Shown here in pieces: positions 45,867 through 55,203 of a DNA stretch of 64,000 bases (the first letter of the stretch is position 1; every line of letters begins with the position of its first letter). Both the position numbers and the translations under genes were made by a program. The stretch is from Dactylosporangium siamense (lineage in GTDB: Bacteria > Actinomycetota > Actinomycetes > Mycobacteriales > Micromonosporaceae). The notes beneath the pieces were generated by a model that worked only from the letters and a program-made list of their open reading frames with translations, made no database searches and had not been told where the DNA came from. The stretch lies in assembly GCF_016862795.1 (NCBI RefSeq), contig NZ_BONQ01000018.1:1-64000 (forward strand), in the 5' to 3' direction.

Positions 45867-47909
45867 TCAGTCGTCGACGGTGACGCCGTGGAGGGTGGCG
45901 AGCTCGGCGAGGCCGTGGTCGTAGCCCTGGCCGATGGCACGCAGCCGCCAGCGGCCGTCGCGCCGGTAGACGTGGGCGAGGAGCAGGCTGCGCTCGGTGG
46001 TGGCGGCGTCGAGGGTGGCCCGCAGGCGGGTCGTGCCGTCGCCGGTGCGGGCGACGAACTCGACCGGTCCCAGGTCGCCGAACGTGTGGGTGCCGGGCAG
46101 GGCGGCGGCGATGATGATCCGGCTGACGTCGTCGGGGACGCGGTCGAGCCGGACGTCGACGAGGGCCTCGCGGCGCACGTCGAGGGTGAGCTCCACGGAC
46201 CCGTCAGCGGCGGCGGGCTGGTTGTAGAAGACGAAGTCGGCGTCGGCGCGGACCTGCTCGTCAGCGTCGGTGAGGAACGCGACGACGTCGACCTCCACGT
46301 CGGTGCCCGTCGGCCACGTGACGGAGACCGTCCAGTCGCCGACCCCCTCAGGCAGGTCGACCACCGCACCACGGGACAACACCGCGACCGGCGCCCCGGA
46401 AGCGGCGGCCGGCGTCGCACCAATGGCGGGCGGCGCGGCAGTAGGCGACGCCTCGGCAGTGGGCAGCGCTTCGGCAGTGGGCGGCGCGGCGGTGGGCGAC
46501 GCCTCGGCAGTGGGCAGCGCGGCGGTGGTGGGCGGCGCTTCGGCAGTGTTGGGCGGCGCTTCGGCAAGGGCGGGCGGCGCAGTAGCGGCAGCGGCAGCGG
46601 GCGGCTCCGGTGCGGCGGCGGGCGGTGCGGCGGCGGGCGGTGCGGCGGCGAGCGGGGCAGCGGCGGGCGGGGTGGTCGCGGGCAGAGCGAGGGCCGCGGG
46701 TTGCAGGGCCTCCGGGGCGCAGACGGGCAGGGCCAGCGCGGTGACGGTGGCCCAGCGGCGGTCCGCGGACGCGCCCGGGAGGGCGACGACGTCGGTGACC
46801 CGGGCGGTGAGGTTGACCGCGGCGATGCCTCCGAGCTCGCCGATCACGGTGCGGACCTCGGCGGCCTCGCCGTGGGTGCCGCCGAGGACGAGCAGGCACC
46901 GCCCGGTCAAAGGCCCGGTCAAAGGCCCCGTAAAAGGCCCGGTCGAAGGTGCGGCGGCGCGCTGGGACGGCACCGCCGGCCGCGCCGGCGTGGCCTCCTT
47001 CGGCGTGCCGGGTTCGACGTCGGCCAGGAGCCCGGCGAAGGTGGTCTCGTCCACGACGGGGACGGCGTACCTGGCGGCGTCGCGCAGCTTCGAGGTCGCG
47101 GCGGCCGGGTCGTTGGTGACGAGCAGGCCGGTCCGGCCGCTGACCGTGTTCATCACGTCGAGTCCCGCGTCGGTCGCGCGGGCGGCGAGCGCGTCCCGGG
47201 CGGTGGCGGTGCTGCCGGTGATGGCGACCTTCGCGCCCTGGACCAGGCGCCGGCCCGGGATCCACCGGCCCGGCCAGGCCCACGGGCAGGCGGGCCGGGG
47301 GAGGCGGGCCGGGTAGACGCGGTCGGTCTCGGCGGGGTCGCAGGCGCTGAGTGGCAGTTCGACGGCGAGGGTGTCGGCGAAGGCGAGGCTGTGCCGGAGG
47401 ATCTCGGTGAGGACCCGGGTGTCGTCCTCCGCGTCGTGCGGCCGGGCCTGGCTGACGCCCCAGTGCGCGGCGAGGGCGGCGAGGGACAGGCCCGGGGTCG
47501 GCAGGTCGAGCCGGCGGCTCAGCGCGAGGGTGCACAGCCGGGTGCTGACCGGCAGGCGGTGCACGGCCCGGTGCGCCTCCGCGGCCAGGAACCGCCAGTC
47601 GAACGCGGCGTTGTGCGCGACCAGGACCCGCCCGGCGAGCAGTTCGGCCAGGTGAGCCACCACGGTGTCGAAGCGGGGCGCGCCGGCCAGCCGCTCGCGG
47701 GTGATGCCATGGATGTGCACGGGGCCCGGGTCGCAGCCGGGGTCGACGAGGGTCGACCAGGTCCGGCCCACCGACCCGTCGGCCTCCATCTGCGCGACGG
47801 CGATCTGCAGGACCCGGTCACTTGGCGCGTGCAGGCCGGTGGTCTCCACGTCCACGACGGCGTACCGCAGCGGGTACCGCGTCGAAACCCGCGAGGGCAG
47901 CGTCTCCAT
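45867..47909 (-). CDS. DEDDh exonuclease-BRCT-TerD fusion protein
   Basis: A 680-residue protein, ATG 47909. Residues 12-175 are a DnaQ-like 3'-5' exonuclease: VVDVETTG (Asp20, Glu22), AAFDWRF (Asp104), HDAEDDT (His158 plus Asp). Residues about 222-300 form a BRCT domain (GAKVAITGSTATARDAL, GLLVTNDPAAATSKL), and about 330-400 may be a second (RCLLVLGGTHGEAAEV). A 100-residue Ala/Pro/Thr linker with repeated EASPTAAPP units follows. From about 505 the C-terminus is a TerD-type calcium-binding domain ([29 protein letters not shown]). It links DNA end processing with a stress-response module; a DNA repair role is inferred. Confidence 0.88.
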   Translation of the reverse strand: METLPSRVSTRYPLRYAVVDVETTGLHAPSDRVLQIAVAQMEADGSVGRTWSTLVDPGCDPGPVHIHGITRERLAGAPRFDTVVAHLAELLAGRVLVAHNAAFDWRFLAAEAHRAVHRLPVSTRLCTLALSRRLDLPTPGLSLAALAAHWGVSQARPHDAEDDTRVLTEILRHSLAFADTLAVELPLSACDPAETDRVYPARLPRPACPWAWPGRWIPGRRLVQGAKVAITGSTATARDALAARATDAGLDVMNTVSGRTGLLVTNDPAAATSKLRDAARYAVPVVDETTFAGLLADVEPGTPKEATPARPAVPSQRAAAPSTGPFTGPLTGPLTGRCLLVLGGTHGEAAEVRTVIGELGGIAAVNLTARVTDVVALPGASADRRWATVTALALPVCAPEALQPAALALPATTPPAAAPLAAAPPAAAPPAAAPEPPAAAAATAPPALAEAPPNTAEAPPTTAALPTAEASPTAAPPTAEALPTAEASPTAAPPAIGATPAAASGAPVAVLSRGAVVDLPEGVGDWTVSVTWPTGTDVEVDVVAFLTDADEQVRADADFVFYNQPAAADGSVELTLDVRREALVDVRLDRVPDDVSRIIIAAALPGTHTFGDLGPVEFVARTGDGTTRLRATLDAATTERSLLLAHVYRRDGRWRLRAIGQGYDHGLAELATLHGVTVDD

Positions 47910-48045
47910 CCGCGCGATTCTCGGGCCGCCGCCACGGAAACCGGCGCGCGAAACGCGGGACGCGCCGACAAAAGCCCGACACAGCCCCGACAAAGCGCCG
48001 AACGGGCACGCGGCGGGGGTGACGGCATGCGTTACGGTGCGGATC

Positions 48046-49632
48046 GTGGAGAACTCGATCGTCGCCGTCACCGTCTACCCCAGGCAGGCGCGGGTCACCC
48101 GCCGTGGCCGGACCACGCTCGAGGCCGGCGAGCAGGTCGTCGAGGTCGGGCCGCTGCCGTTGAGCATGGACGGCGACTCGATCCGGGTCAGCGGGCGGGG
48201 CGCCGCCACGGTCCTGGGCGTGGACGTGGTGCTGCGCCGGCAGGCCACGCCGTCCGACGGCACGGTGACGAAGGTGACCGAGGAGCGCCGCGGGCTCCAG
48301 GACGAGCTGGCGGAGATCGCCGACACCGAGACCGTGCTGCGCCAGCGGCAGACGTTCCTGACGACGCTCGGCGAGCGGGCCAGCGGCGCGTACGCGCGGG
48401 CCCTCGCCAGCGGCGACACGGCGCCGGACACGGTCACCGCGTTCACGGCCACGATGGGCGGCGAGCTGACGTCGGTCCTCGCCGACATCCGCGAGCTGCA
48501 GCACCGCCGCACCCGGGTCACGGAGCGCGTCGCGGCGCTGGACCGGCAGCTGCTCGACCTGTCCGGCAAGCGGGAGCCCGACGCGCGCTACGCCGTCGTC
48601 GCCCTCGCCGTGTCGGCGCCGGGCCCGGTCGAGCTGGACGTGTCGTATCAGGTGCCGGACGCGGGCTGGCGCTCCACCTATGACGTGCGGCTCACCGGTG
48701 AGACGCTGAGCCTCACCTGGTTCGGCCTGGTCGAGCAGCGCACCGGCGAGGACTGGCCGGAATGCGAGCTGGCGCTGTCGACGGCCCGCGCGTCCGGCGT
48801 CGTGGCGATCCCCGAACTGCAGCCGTGGTACCTGGACCCGCTGCTGCCCCCGCCGCCGGCTCCGCCGATGCAGTCCCTCGGCTACGGTGGCGCGCCCGGT
48901 GCCGCGATGCCGGCCGCCTCGATGGCCCCGGCGCCCCGGGCGGCGAAGCTCTCGCTGGCGCAGTTCGACGAGGCCCCGCCGGTGCAGGTGGCGCAGGCGC
49001 GGGTCGAGGAGGGCGCGGTCGCCGCGACCTACCGGCCGGCGCGGGTGGTCGCGGTCCCGGCCGACGGCACCACGTCCCGGGCCACGGTGCTGGTGCTGGA
49101 GCTGGCCACCCAGCTGGACCACGTGGCCGCGCCGGCCCGCTCGACGGACGTGCACCTGCGGGCCGTGGTGACGAACACGTCGCAGCACACGCTGCCGCCC
49201 GGGTCGGCGGCGGTGTTCCACGAGGCCGACTTCGTCAGCAGGACCACCCTGGCGACCTGGGCGCCCGGCGAGGAGCTGGAGCTGGCGCTGGGCCTGGACG
49301 ACCGGGTCCGGGTCGAGCGGGAGCTGACCCGGCGCACCGCGACGAAGGCGACGCTGGGCTCCACCCGGCGCCGCGAGGTGGAGTACCGCACCAGCGTCGG
49401 CAACTACACCGGCCGGCCGGTGCGGATCACCGTGCTCGACCAGCTGCCGGTCAGCCGCCACGACCAGATCACGGTCAAGGAGACCGTGCTGGAGCCGCAG
49501 CCGGCCGAACGCACCGACCTCGGCGTCCTGACCTGGCGTCTGGTCATCCCGGAGGGACAGACGCAGACGGTGCGGCTGGGGTACCGGGTCGAGACGGGCA
49601 AGGGCATCGAGCTGTCCGGCTGGCGGGAGTAG
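48046..49632 (+). CDS. DUF4139 / mucoidy-inhibitor-like protein
   Basis: A 528-residue protein of the MuiA/DUF4139 type. N-terminal DUF4140-like part VTVYPRQARVTRRGR...GEQVVEVGPLPLSM, a central coiled coil (TEERRGLQDELAEIADTETV), then the DUF4139 beta domain with YQVPDAGWRSTYDVRLTG, TWFGLVEQRTGEDWPECELALSTA and a C-terminal RYRVETGKG. A Pro/Ala-rich loop (PPPPAPPMQS) is inserted. No signal peptide is seen, so it is cytosolic. GTG 48046 lies 8 bases after TACGGT, consistent with leaderless transcription. It is divergent from the exonuclease-TerD gene. Role unknown. Confidence 0.82.
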   Translation: MENSIVAVTVYPRQARVTRRGRTTLEAGEQVVEVGPLPLSMDGDSIRVSGRGAATVLGVDVVLRRQATPSDGTVTKVTEERRGLQDELAEIADTETVLRQRQTFLTTLGERASGAYARALASGDTAPDTVTAFTATMGGELTSVLADIRELQHRRTRVTERVAALDRQLLDLSGKREPDARYAVVALAVSAPGPVELDVSYQVPDAGWRSTYDVRLTGETLSLTWFGLVEQRTGEDWPECELALSTARASGVVAIPELQPWYLDPLLPPPPAPPMQSLGYGGAPGAAMPAASMAPAPRAAKLSLAQFDEAPPVQVAQARVEEGAVAATYRPARVVAVPADGTTSRATVLVLELATQLDHVAAPARSTDVHLRAVVTNTSQHTLPPGSAAVFHEADFVSRTTLATWAPGEELELALGLDDRVRVERELTRRTATKATLGSTRRREVEYRTSVGNYTGRPVRITVLDQLPVSRHDQITVKETVLEPQPAERTDLGVLTWRLVIPEGQTQTVRLGYRVETGKGIELSGWRE

Positions 49633-49680
49633 CCCCGCGACGGGCGCGCGGGTCGAGCGCGATCAATGTAGAGTCCCTGA

Positions 49681-50793
49681 GTGGTCACTTCGATGACTTC
49701 TACGGGGAACCTGCAGGCCAACGACTATCGGTACAAGCGCGACATCAGTGAGCTGCGGTATTTCTACGTGCTCAACCCGGCGTCGCCGCACAGCGGGTGG
49801 GCGCTGCGCGAGATCATCCAGCCGGCGTTCCGGGCCCTGCACGCCGAATACGGGGTGACGGTCCAGCCCCTCGCGTACGGTGACGTGCCCGAGCACCGGG
49901 CGGACGGCGTCACCTACGTCGTCTACGGGCCGACGAACCCGCTCACGATGCCGGTCGACGAGCAGGGCTATCTCGCCGCCCTCGCGGCGACCGGCGCCAG
50001 GACGAACATCATCTCGGCGTATCCGCTGACCGAGACCAACGAGGACCGGCCCGACTACGCCAGGGCCGGCACCTGGGTGCCGGAGCTGTGCGACCTGCTC
50101 GACATCAACGCGATCTTCCCGGACGAGGTCGACCTGTCGCGGGGCATCCGCACCAACACCTGGCAGGACGTCTACGTCAACGCGATCGGCGAGACGATCC
50201 GGGTCAAGTACCAGCCGACGCAGAGCGCCGACCCCGGCGACCGGGCGGTGCTGCACCGGCTGCGTCACGAGCACGACGCCGAGATCGCCGAGCTGGCCCG
50301 GGTGCACCGCGACCACCACCTGTGGCAGCGCAAGCCCTACACCGACGGCTCCATCATGTTCACCCACGACGGGCACTGGTTCGCCTCGCAGACCGTCACC
50401 GACAAGTCGCGGATGACCGCCGACGACTTCGACCTGATCACCTCGTTCGACGAGGGGACCGCCAGCCTGACGTACACGGGACCGCGGCTGCCGAGCTCCG
50501 ACGCGCCGGAGTTCCTGATGCTCAGCAGCGTGCTGGGCATGCACGGGCGCCGGCCGCGGCTCATCGTGCACTTCCACCACCGGGAGCTGACCCGCGGCCC
50601 GCGCTACCGGGAGCTCGTCACCGACGCGCGGATCGAAGGCGGGCGGTTCTCCGCCGGGCGGCTCTTCTACCGGGAGCTGTGCCAGAAGCAGACCGACTGG
50701 TTCATCATCCGCGAGCACGGCATGGTGTGGACCGGCGACTCGGTCGCGCAGTTCGAGGAGTTCGTCCACCGCGTCGTCGTGCCCGGCGGCTGA
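49681..50793 (+). CDS. Class II aldolase-like protein with unknown N-terminal domain
   Basis: A 370-residue protein. The C-terminal half fits the class II aldolase/adducin fold: DKSRMTADDFDLI, YTGPRLPSSDAPEFLML, RPRLIVHFHHREL (metal-binding His pair), GRFSAGRLFYREL and REHGMVWTGDSVAQFEEFV. The first 150 residues (YFYVLNPASPHSGWALREII, VTYVVYGPTNPLTMPV, TNIISAYPLTETNEDRPDY) match nothing I can name and look like an alpha/beta domain. GTG 49681 follows TAGAGT by 6 bases (leaderless). It precedes a GT2 gene by 14 bases, so a role in making an unusual sugar or glycan is plausible but unproven. Confidence 0.72.
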   Translation: MVTSMTSTGNLQANDYRYKRDISELRYFYVLNPASPHSGWALREIIQPAFRALHAEYGVTVQPLAYGDVPEHRADGVTYVVYGPTNPLTMPVDEQGYLAALAATGARTNIISAYPLTETNEDRPDYARAGTWVPELCDLLDINAIFPDEVDLSRGIRTNTWQDVYVNAIGETIRVKYQPTQSADPGDRAVLHRLRHEHDAEIAELARVHRDHHLWQRKPYTDGSIMFTHDGHWFASQTVTDKSRMTADDFDLITSFDEGTASLTYTGPRLPSSDAPEFLMLSSVLGMHGRRPRLIVHFHHRELTRGPRYRELVTDARIEGGRFSAGRLFYRELCQKQTDWFIIREHGMVWTGDSVAQFEEFVHRVVVPGG

Positions 50794-50807
50794 CGGGGGC
50801 CCGGGGG

Positions 50808-51824
50808 ATGTTGAGCATCGGGGTCGCCGCCCGCAACGAGGAGGCGACGATCGGGCAGACCCTGCGGTCGATCGAGGCCGCCGTCGCGGAGGTGCCGGGA
50901 CCGGTCCCGGCGGAGATCATCGTCGCGCTCAACGGGTGCACCGACCGCACCCGCGACGTCGTCGAGCACTACGAGGCCGGCGACGGCGTCACGGTCCACG
51001 TCATCGAGACCGCGCCGGGCCTGATCGAGGCGCAGCGGGCGATCGCCCGGCTGGCCCGCTCCGCGGAGCACCTGATCCTCGTGGACGCCGACTGCGTCCT
51101 GGACCCCGGCTGCCTGCGGGAACTGGTCCGGGTGATGGCCGAGCACCCGGACGCGGAGGCGGCCTGGGCGAGCATGGTCCCGGCCGGCGACGGCACGGCC
51201 TTCTGGCCGGTCGTCTACAACTTCGCCGACTACCACCCCGACGTCGTGCACCGCGGCCGGCACCTGTGCGGCCGGGCGTTCGCCATCCGGCACTACGACG
51301 TCGCGTGGCGCGTGCCGCACCGGCAGCCGGACGTCGACGCGCGGGTCGCGGAGTACCTCAGCCTGCAGCGGGGGCCGGTCAGCGACGACTCGTACCTGTC
51401 CCGGGCCATCGTCGACCGTCACGGACCCGGCGCCATCCGGCACGCGGCGGCGGCCCGCGTCACCTTCCATCCGATCCCGCGGCTGCGCGACTTCGCCCGC
51501 GCGCAGCGCCGCAAGACCTATGAGGCGCGGCGGCTGGACCTGCTCTTCCCGGAGTACCGCGGGGTGCGGCGCCGCCACTTCGGCCGCCGGATCGACCCGG
51601 CGGGCTACGCGCGGCTGCGACCGGTCCAGCGCCTGCAGTGCCGGCTCTACGTGCTGCTGTACGCCCTGCTCGGGCGGCTCGCCGCGGCCCGCCTGGCGGC
51701 GGGTCTCACGCTGCTGCGGCTCGGCGTGCCGGTGCGCCCCTGCGACGTGTGGCCGGTCGTGGAGGGCACCAAGCGGCCCTTCACGACCGTTGCGGCACCA
51801 CGACCGCCGGCTCCTCCCGCGTAG
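50808..51824 (+). CDS. GT2-family glycosyltransferase
   Basis: A 338-residue GT-A enzyme: SIGVAARNEEATIGQTLRSI, IIVALNGCTDRTRDVV, then the DxD equivalent VDADCVLDPG. C-terminal part has SDDSYLSRAIVDRHGPGAIR, the acceptor-side acidic motif, and a basic amphipathic region with weak hydrophobic stretches (LYVLLYALLGRLAAARLA) that may touch the membrane. It transfers a sugar from a nucleotide donor; donor and acceptor unknown. GGGGG precedes ATG 50808. Its 3' end overlaps the convergent MFS gene by 44 bases. Confidence 0.85.
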   Translation: MLSIGVAARNEEATIGQTLRSIEAAVAEVPGPVPAEIIVALNGCTDRTRDVVEHYEAGDGVTVHVIETAPGLIEAQRAIARLARSAEHLILVDADCVLDPGCLRELVRVMAEHPDAEAAWASMVPAGDGTAFWPVVYNFADYHPDVVHRGRHLCGRAFAIRHYDVAWRVPHRQPDVDARVAEYLSLQRGPVSDDSYLSRAIVDRHGPGAIRHAAAARVTFHPIPRLRDFARAQRRKTYEARRLDLLFPEYRGVRRRHFGRRIDPAGYARLRPVQRLQCRLYVLLYALLGRLAAARLAAGLTLLRLGVPVRPCDVWPVVEGTKRPFTTVAAPRPPAPPA

Positions 51825-53046
51825 CCGCGGCGACCTCGTGGCGGCGGGCCAGGAACAGCACCGGCAGGGCGAAGGCCTGCAGCACCCCGCCGAGGACGAA
51901 CGAGGTCGGGTAGCCCCGCTGGTCGGCGACCCAGCCCAGGCCGGGCTGCGTCACCACACCGCCGCTGGAGGAGATCAGCGAGTCGAAGGACAGCACCGTC
52001 GCCCGTTTCCCGGACGGCAGGAGGCTGTTGAGATACGCCTGCCGCGACGGCAGGATCGCCGCCGACACCATGCTGATGCCGGCGAGCAGCGCGATGGCGA
52101 CGGGCACCGAACGGGCCAGCCCGAACCCGACCAGCAGCGCGCCGTTGAGCAGCACCCCGGTGATGATGACCGACACGCGCCGGCGGAACAGCCGCTGGAC
52201 CGCCATGGACAGCAGCCCGCCGACCGTCTGCGCCGCCGCGTTGGCCGCGGCCGCGATGCCGAGCAGCCCGTAGGCGTGCGGGTCGTGGGCCAGCTGCAGC
52301 AGGTAGGGCTTCATGGTGAACGCGACGTAGTAGCTGACCCCGGCGGCGAACACCGCGCCGAGCATCACCCAGCGCACCGCCGGATGCCCCCAGCCGTGCC
52401 GCACCGACTCCGTGACGACCCGCCGCACCTCCCGCAGCGGCCCGGCGCTCCGGCGGCGGCTGAACCCGATGTCGTGCATGACCCGCCACGCGACGACGGT
52501 GAGGGTCAGCAGCAGCGCGGCCCGGATGAGGAACGGCACGCCCACGTTCGTCGCCTGCGCCACGTAGGCGCCGCCCAGCGAGCCGGCGAGGGTGCCGATC
52601 CCGGTGACGATCTGCGCCCGCGCGAACACCTGCTCGAGCCGGCCGTCGTACTGCAGGAAGTGCAGGGCGTCGACCAGCCACGCCTCGGTGGCGCCGGAGA
52701 AGAACGTGAAGCCCACGGCGAGCACCACCGACACCGCCGCCCACGCCCACACGCCCGCGTGCAGGCGCCACGCCAGCCAGTACAGCAGCGTCGTCACCGT
52801 CAGTGTGCCCCCGCCGAGCAGGTAGGACGCCCGCCGCCCCCACGTGTCGGCGATCGACCCGGTCGGGATCTCGAACGCGGCGTAACCGAGCGTGAAGCAG
52901 GCGTTGGCGGTGAGGGCCTCGGTGTTGCTCAGCCCGGCCTCGAACAGCAGCAGCGAGTTGATGCCCCAGATGAACGTGACGGCAAGGGTGTTGAGCAGCA
53001 CGAGGCTGAGATAGATGCGTCGCACGCGGCGGCTCGTCACAGCCAT
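51781..53046 (-). CDS. MFS transporter
   Basis: A 421-residue major facilitator with 12 segments. It begins RRVRRIYLSLVLLNTLAVTF. The segment 2-3 loop GSIADTWGRRASYLLGG is motif A, and PTGSIADT is conserved in the Tet/macrolide-efflux branch. The DALHFLQYDGRLEQVFARAQ loop after segment 4 fits the DUF894/MFS_3-like group. It lies between two glycosyltransferase genes but on the opposite strand. Possibly an exporter of a glycoside or drug; the direction of transport cannot be read. Confidence 0.86.
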   Translation of the reverse strand: MAVTSRRVRRIYLSLVLLNTLAVTFIWGINSLLLFEAGLSNTEALTANACFTLGYAAFEIPTGSIADTWGRRASYLLGGGTLTVTTLLYWLAWRLHAGVWAWAAVSVVLAVGFTFFSGATEAWLVDALHFLQYDGRLEQVFARAQIVTGIGTLAGSLGGAYVAQATNVGVPFLIRAALLLTLTVVAWRVMHDIGFSRRRSAGPLREVRRVVTESVRHGWGHPAVRWVMLGAVFAAGVSYYVAFTMKPYLLQLAHDPHAYGLLGIAAAANAAAQTVGGLLSMAVQRLFRRRVSVIITGVLLNGALLVGFGLARSVPVAIALLAGISMVSAAILPSRQAYLNSLLPSGKRATVLSFDSLISSSGGVVTQPGLGWVADQRGYPTSFVLGGVLQAFALPVLFLARRHEVAAATREEPAVVVPQRS

Positions 53047-53092
53047 GGCGCCACTGTAAGGCCTAGGCGCCTATCTATTTGGAGGAATGTCG

Positions 53093-53992
53093 ATGAAGGT
53101 GAGCGTCGTTCTGCCGTGCTACAACGCGGGCCCGGCGCTCGGCCGGTGCCTGACCGCGCTGCGCCGCCAGGACCTCGGCGGGGCGCACCGGCTCGAGGTC
53201 GTCGTCGTGGACGACGGCTCGACCGACGGCACGGCGTCGTTGGTCGAGGCCTTCGATCCCGGCCTGCGCCTGGTGTACGTCCACCTGCCGCGCACCGCCA
53301 CCTCGGGCCGCTCGGCCGCGCGCAACACCGGCATCCGCCACGCCACCGGTGACCTGATCGTCATGATCGACCCGGATCACGTGTTCCCGAGCGACTTCCT
53401 CGCCCGGCACGTCCGCCGTCACGAACAGCGGACCGACCTGGTCGTCGCCGGTCCCCGGCACCGCCTGGCCGGCGCCGTCTTCGACGTCACGCACGACCGG
53501 TCGTTCGAGGCGCTGCCACCACCGCGGGACGTGCGCGTGATCGTCCTGGCCCGGCTCGGCCTGCCCTTCGGCGACCTCGCGACCTGCTGGTACTACACGT
53601 TCAGCTGCAACCTGTCGGTGCGCCGGGAGCACCTGCTCGCGACCGGCGGGTTCGACGAGGGCTTCACCGGCTGGGGCCTCGAGGACTCCGAGCTGGGCTA
53701 CCGGCTGCACCGCCACGGGCTCGCGTTCGCCTTCGAACCGGCCGCGGTCCTCTACACCTGGGAGCGCGGCGGCATGACGGCCCGCCGCTACACGGACTGG
53801 CGGCGCAACCTGGACCACTTCACCGCCGTGCACCCCGGCGCGGACGTCGCCCAGATCCGGGTGCTCGACGACACGTTCAACCCGGACGTCACCGTCGAGG
53901 ACGGCATCGGCCGCTACGTGCGCTTCGAGCACGCCGTCCGCGCGCTCACCGCCCCGGCACCTCGACCGCGTCCGGGAACCGCCTCGGGCTGA
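53093..53992 (+). CDS. GT2-family glycosyltransferase with galactosyltransferase-like C-terminus
   Basis: A 299-residue GT-A enzyme: VSVVLPCYNAGPALGRCLTA, VVVDDGSTDG, RNTGIRHATGDLIVMIDPDH (donor DxD as Asp-Pro-Asp), then a CWYYTFSCNLSVRREHLLA motif and the acceptor motif FTGWGLEDSELGYRL that is the glycosyltransferase_7C (galactosyltransferase) signature. I chose ATG 53093 because GGAGG lies 7 bases upstream; ATG 53087 is too close to it. It probably belongs functionally with the other GT and the aldolase-like gene, though it is separated by the leftward MFS gene. Confidence 0.86.
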   Translation: MKVSVVLPCYNAGPALGRCLTALRRQDLGGAHRLEVVVVDDGSTDGTASLVEAFDPGLRLVYVHLPRTATSGRSAARNTGIRHATGDLIVMIDPDHVFPSDFLARHVRRHEQRTDLVVAGPRHRLAGAVFDVTHDRSFEALPPPRDVRVIVLARLGLPFGDLATCWYYTFSCNLSVRREHLLATGGFDEGFTGWGLEDSELGYRLHRHGLAFAFEPAAVLYTWERGGMTARRYTDWRRNLDHFTAVHPGADVAQIRVLDDTFNPDVTVEDGIGRYVRFEHAVRALTAPAPRPRPGTASG

Positions 53993-54138
53993 AGCTCCCG
54001 TATCCGTCGGTGAGCGCCGCCGGCGGCAGGCCCAGGCTCTCGATGATCGCCTGGTGCTGCAACTCGGCCCACACGCGGTCGACGCCTGGGGCTCGGGTGG
54101 TCCCAGCCGGGTCGTTGGTGTCGCCATCGTGTCCCCGT
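53946..54138 (-). pseudogene. 3' remnant of an unidentified gene
   Basis: A leftward open stretch of about 63 codons ends at 53946 inside the glycosyltransferase 3' end. The last 45 residues (VDRVWAELQHQAIIESLGLP, then ALTDGYGSFSP) look like real protein, but there is a stop just upstream and no start or ribosome site. It may be the truncated C-terminus of a lost convergent gene. Confidence 0.35.
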
Positions 54139-54617
54139 GATCAAAGTCGCCCCGCGGCTATCCACCCGACCAGCCCACGACTTCGATCACGCCCGAACGA
54201 CCCCGCGAGCCAAACGACTTGCCTGCAGTCGCCCGGGGTCGTCCACGAGCCTGTTGCGGATTGACGTCGCCGGTGGGTTGGCGGTGGTCCGGAGCTCTTG
54301 GGTGCTGCCGGCTTCAAAACTTCCGGCAGATCACCCGCTGGTGGAGCCCGCACCAAGGTCTCACGATCTTGGTCGCTTGATCAAAGGCGTTGGGTGGTCG
54401 TGTGGACGGCTGTGCGGCCATGGCGCTCCTCCGATCATGAGCGGACCGAATGATGCCCTCGACGGCGCTGGGTCAGGTGAGCTCGGACCGCGGGGAACCG
54501 CGCTTGCGAGCCTGTTCCAACACCAGCGCCGCCCACCTCCGTGATCCACGTCGCTCCGCGGCAGCCCCGCCGTCGCGGGGGCGGTCCGGCGAGCGGCGGC
54601 TGGATACAGTCGTGACC
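54139..54617. other. Noncoding gap, no gene recognised
   Basis: Nearly 480 bases with lower GC than its neighbours and no frame with coding character. Related GTGATCAAAGTCGCC and TTGATCAAAGGCG segments occur at 54138 and 54377. No transposase fragment, tRNA or terminator is visible until TACAGT at 54605-54610, a likely -10 for the next gene. Confidence 0.5.
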
Positions 54618-55139
54618 ATGGGGACGGACATGGGGACGGGCGAGCTCGCCGGTTGGCGGCCGAGGTCGCGGGTCGGTGCGGTGGTGGCGGCGTTGCTCGT
54701 GGGGGACCAGGACGCCGCCGAGCAGGTGGCCGCCGAGCCGGAGCCGGCCGCGGATGAGCCGCAGGATGACCGGGAGCCGCAGGTCCTGGCGGCGGCGATC
54801 CGGCTCGCCGTCCGGAGCCTGTTCGACGACGACACCCCGGCGGAGGCGATCGCCGAGGACGTCGCGCTGATGGCCCGCGACGTCGAGGTCGACCAGGACG
54901 CGGCGGTGGCGGTCATCCAGGCCCACCTCGGGCCGGACGACGCGCTGGAGCGGCTGTTGACACCGTTCCCGCCGCAGGTGGTGATCGACACCACCTGGAC
55001 GGTGTTCGGCTACCTGTGTGAGCAGCGTCTCGGCCGCGAGGACTCGCTCGAGCTCATCGCCCAGGCGGAGCGCGAAACCCTGGGGCCGGAGCGCGAAACG
55101 CCGGAGCCGGGACGGGAAAGCCGGGAGGGCGGGGCGTAA
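54618..55139 (+). CDS. Acidic hypothetical protein, 173 aa
   Basis: A soluble acidic protein. It has an Asp/Glu/Pro-rich early region (AAEPEPAADEPQDDREP), then mostly helix (VLAAAIRLAVRSLFDDD, EDVALMARDVEVDQDAAVAV, FGYLCEQRLGREDSLELIAQ) and a repetitive charged tail (ERETLGPERETPEPGRE). No family recognised. ATG 54618 follows TACAGT by 7 bases without a ribosome site, so it is a leaderless candidate. The next gene is 64 bases downstream. Confidence 0.65.
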   Translation: MGTDMGTGELAGWRPRSRVGAVVAALLVGDQDAAEQVAAEPEPAADEPQDDREPQVLAAAIRLAVRSLFDDDTPAEAIAEDVALMARDVEVDQDAAVAVIQAHLGPDDALERLLTPFPPQVVIDTTWTVFGYLCEQRLGREDSLELIAQAERETLGPERETPEPGRESREGGA

Positions 55140-55203
55140 TCACCGGCATGGCGGGCACCTGGGCGGGCGAAGGACTCCCAAGCTCGGCCGAAGGAGGCCA
55201 ACC

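Noticed and set aside
45888-48683. A 931-codon frame antisense to the exonuclease-TerD gene
   Set aside because: Glycine/arginine-rich shadow; the opposite strand carries recognisable domains.
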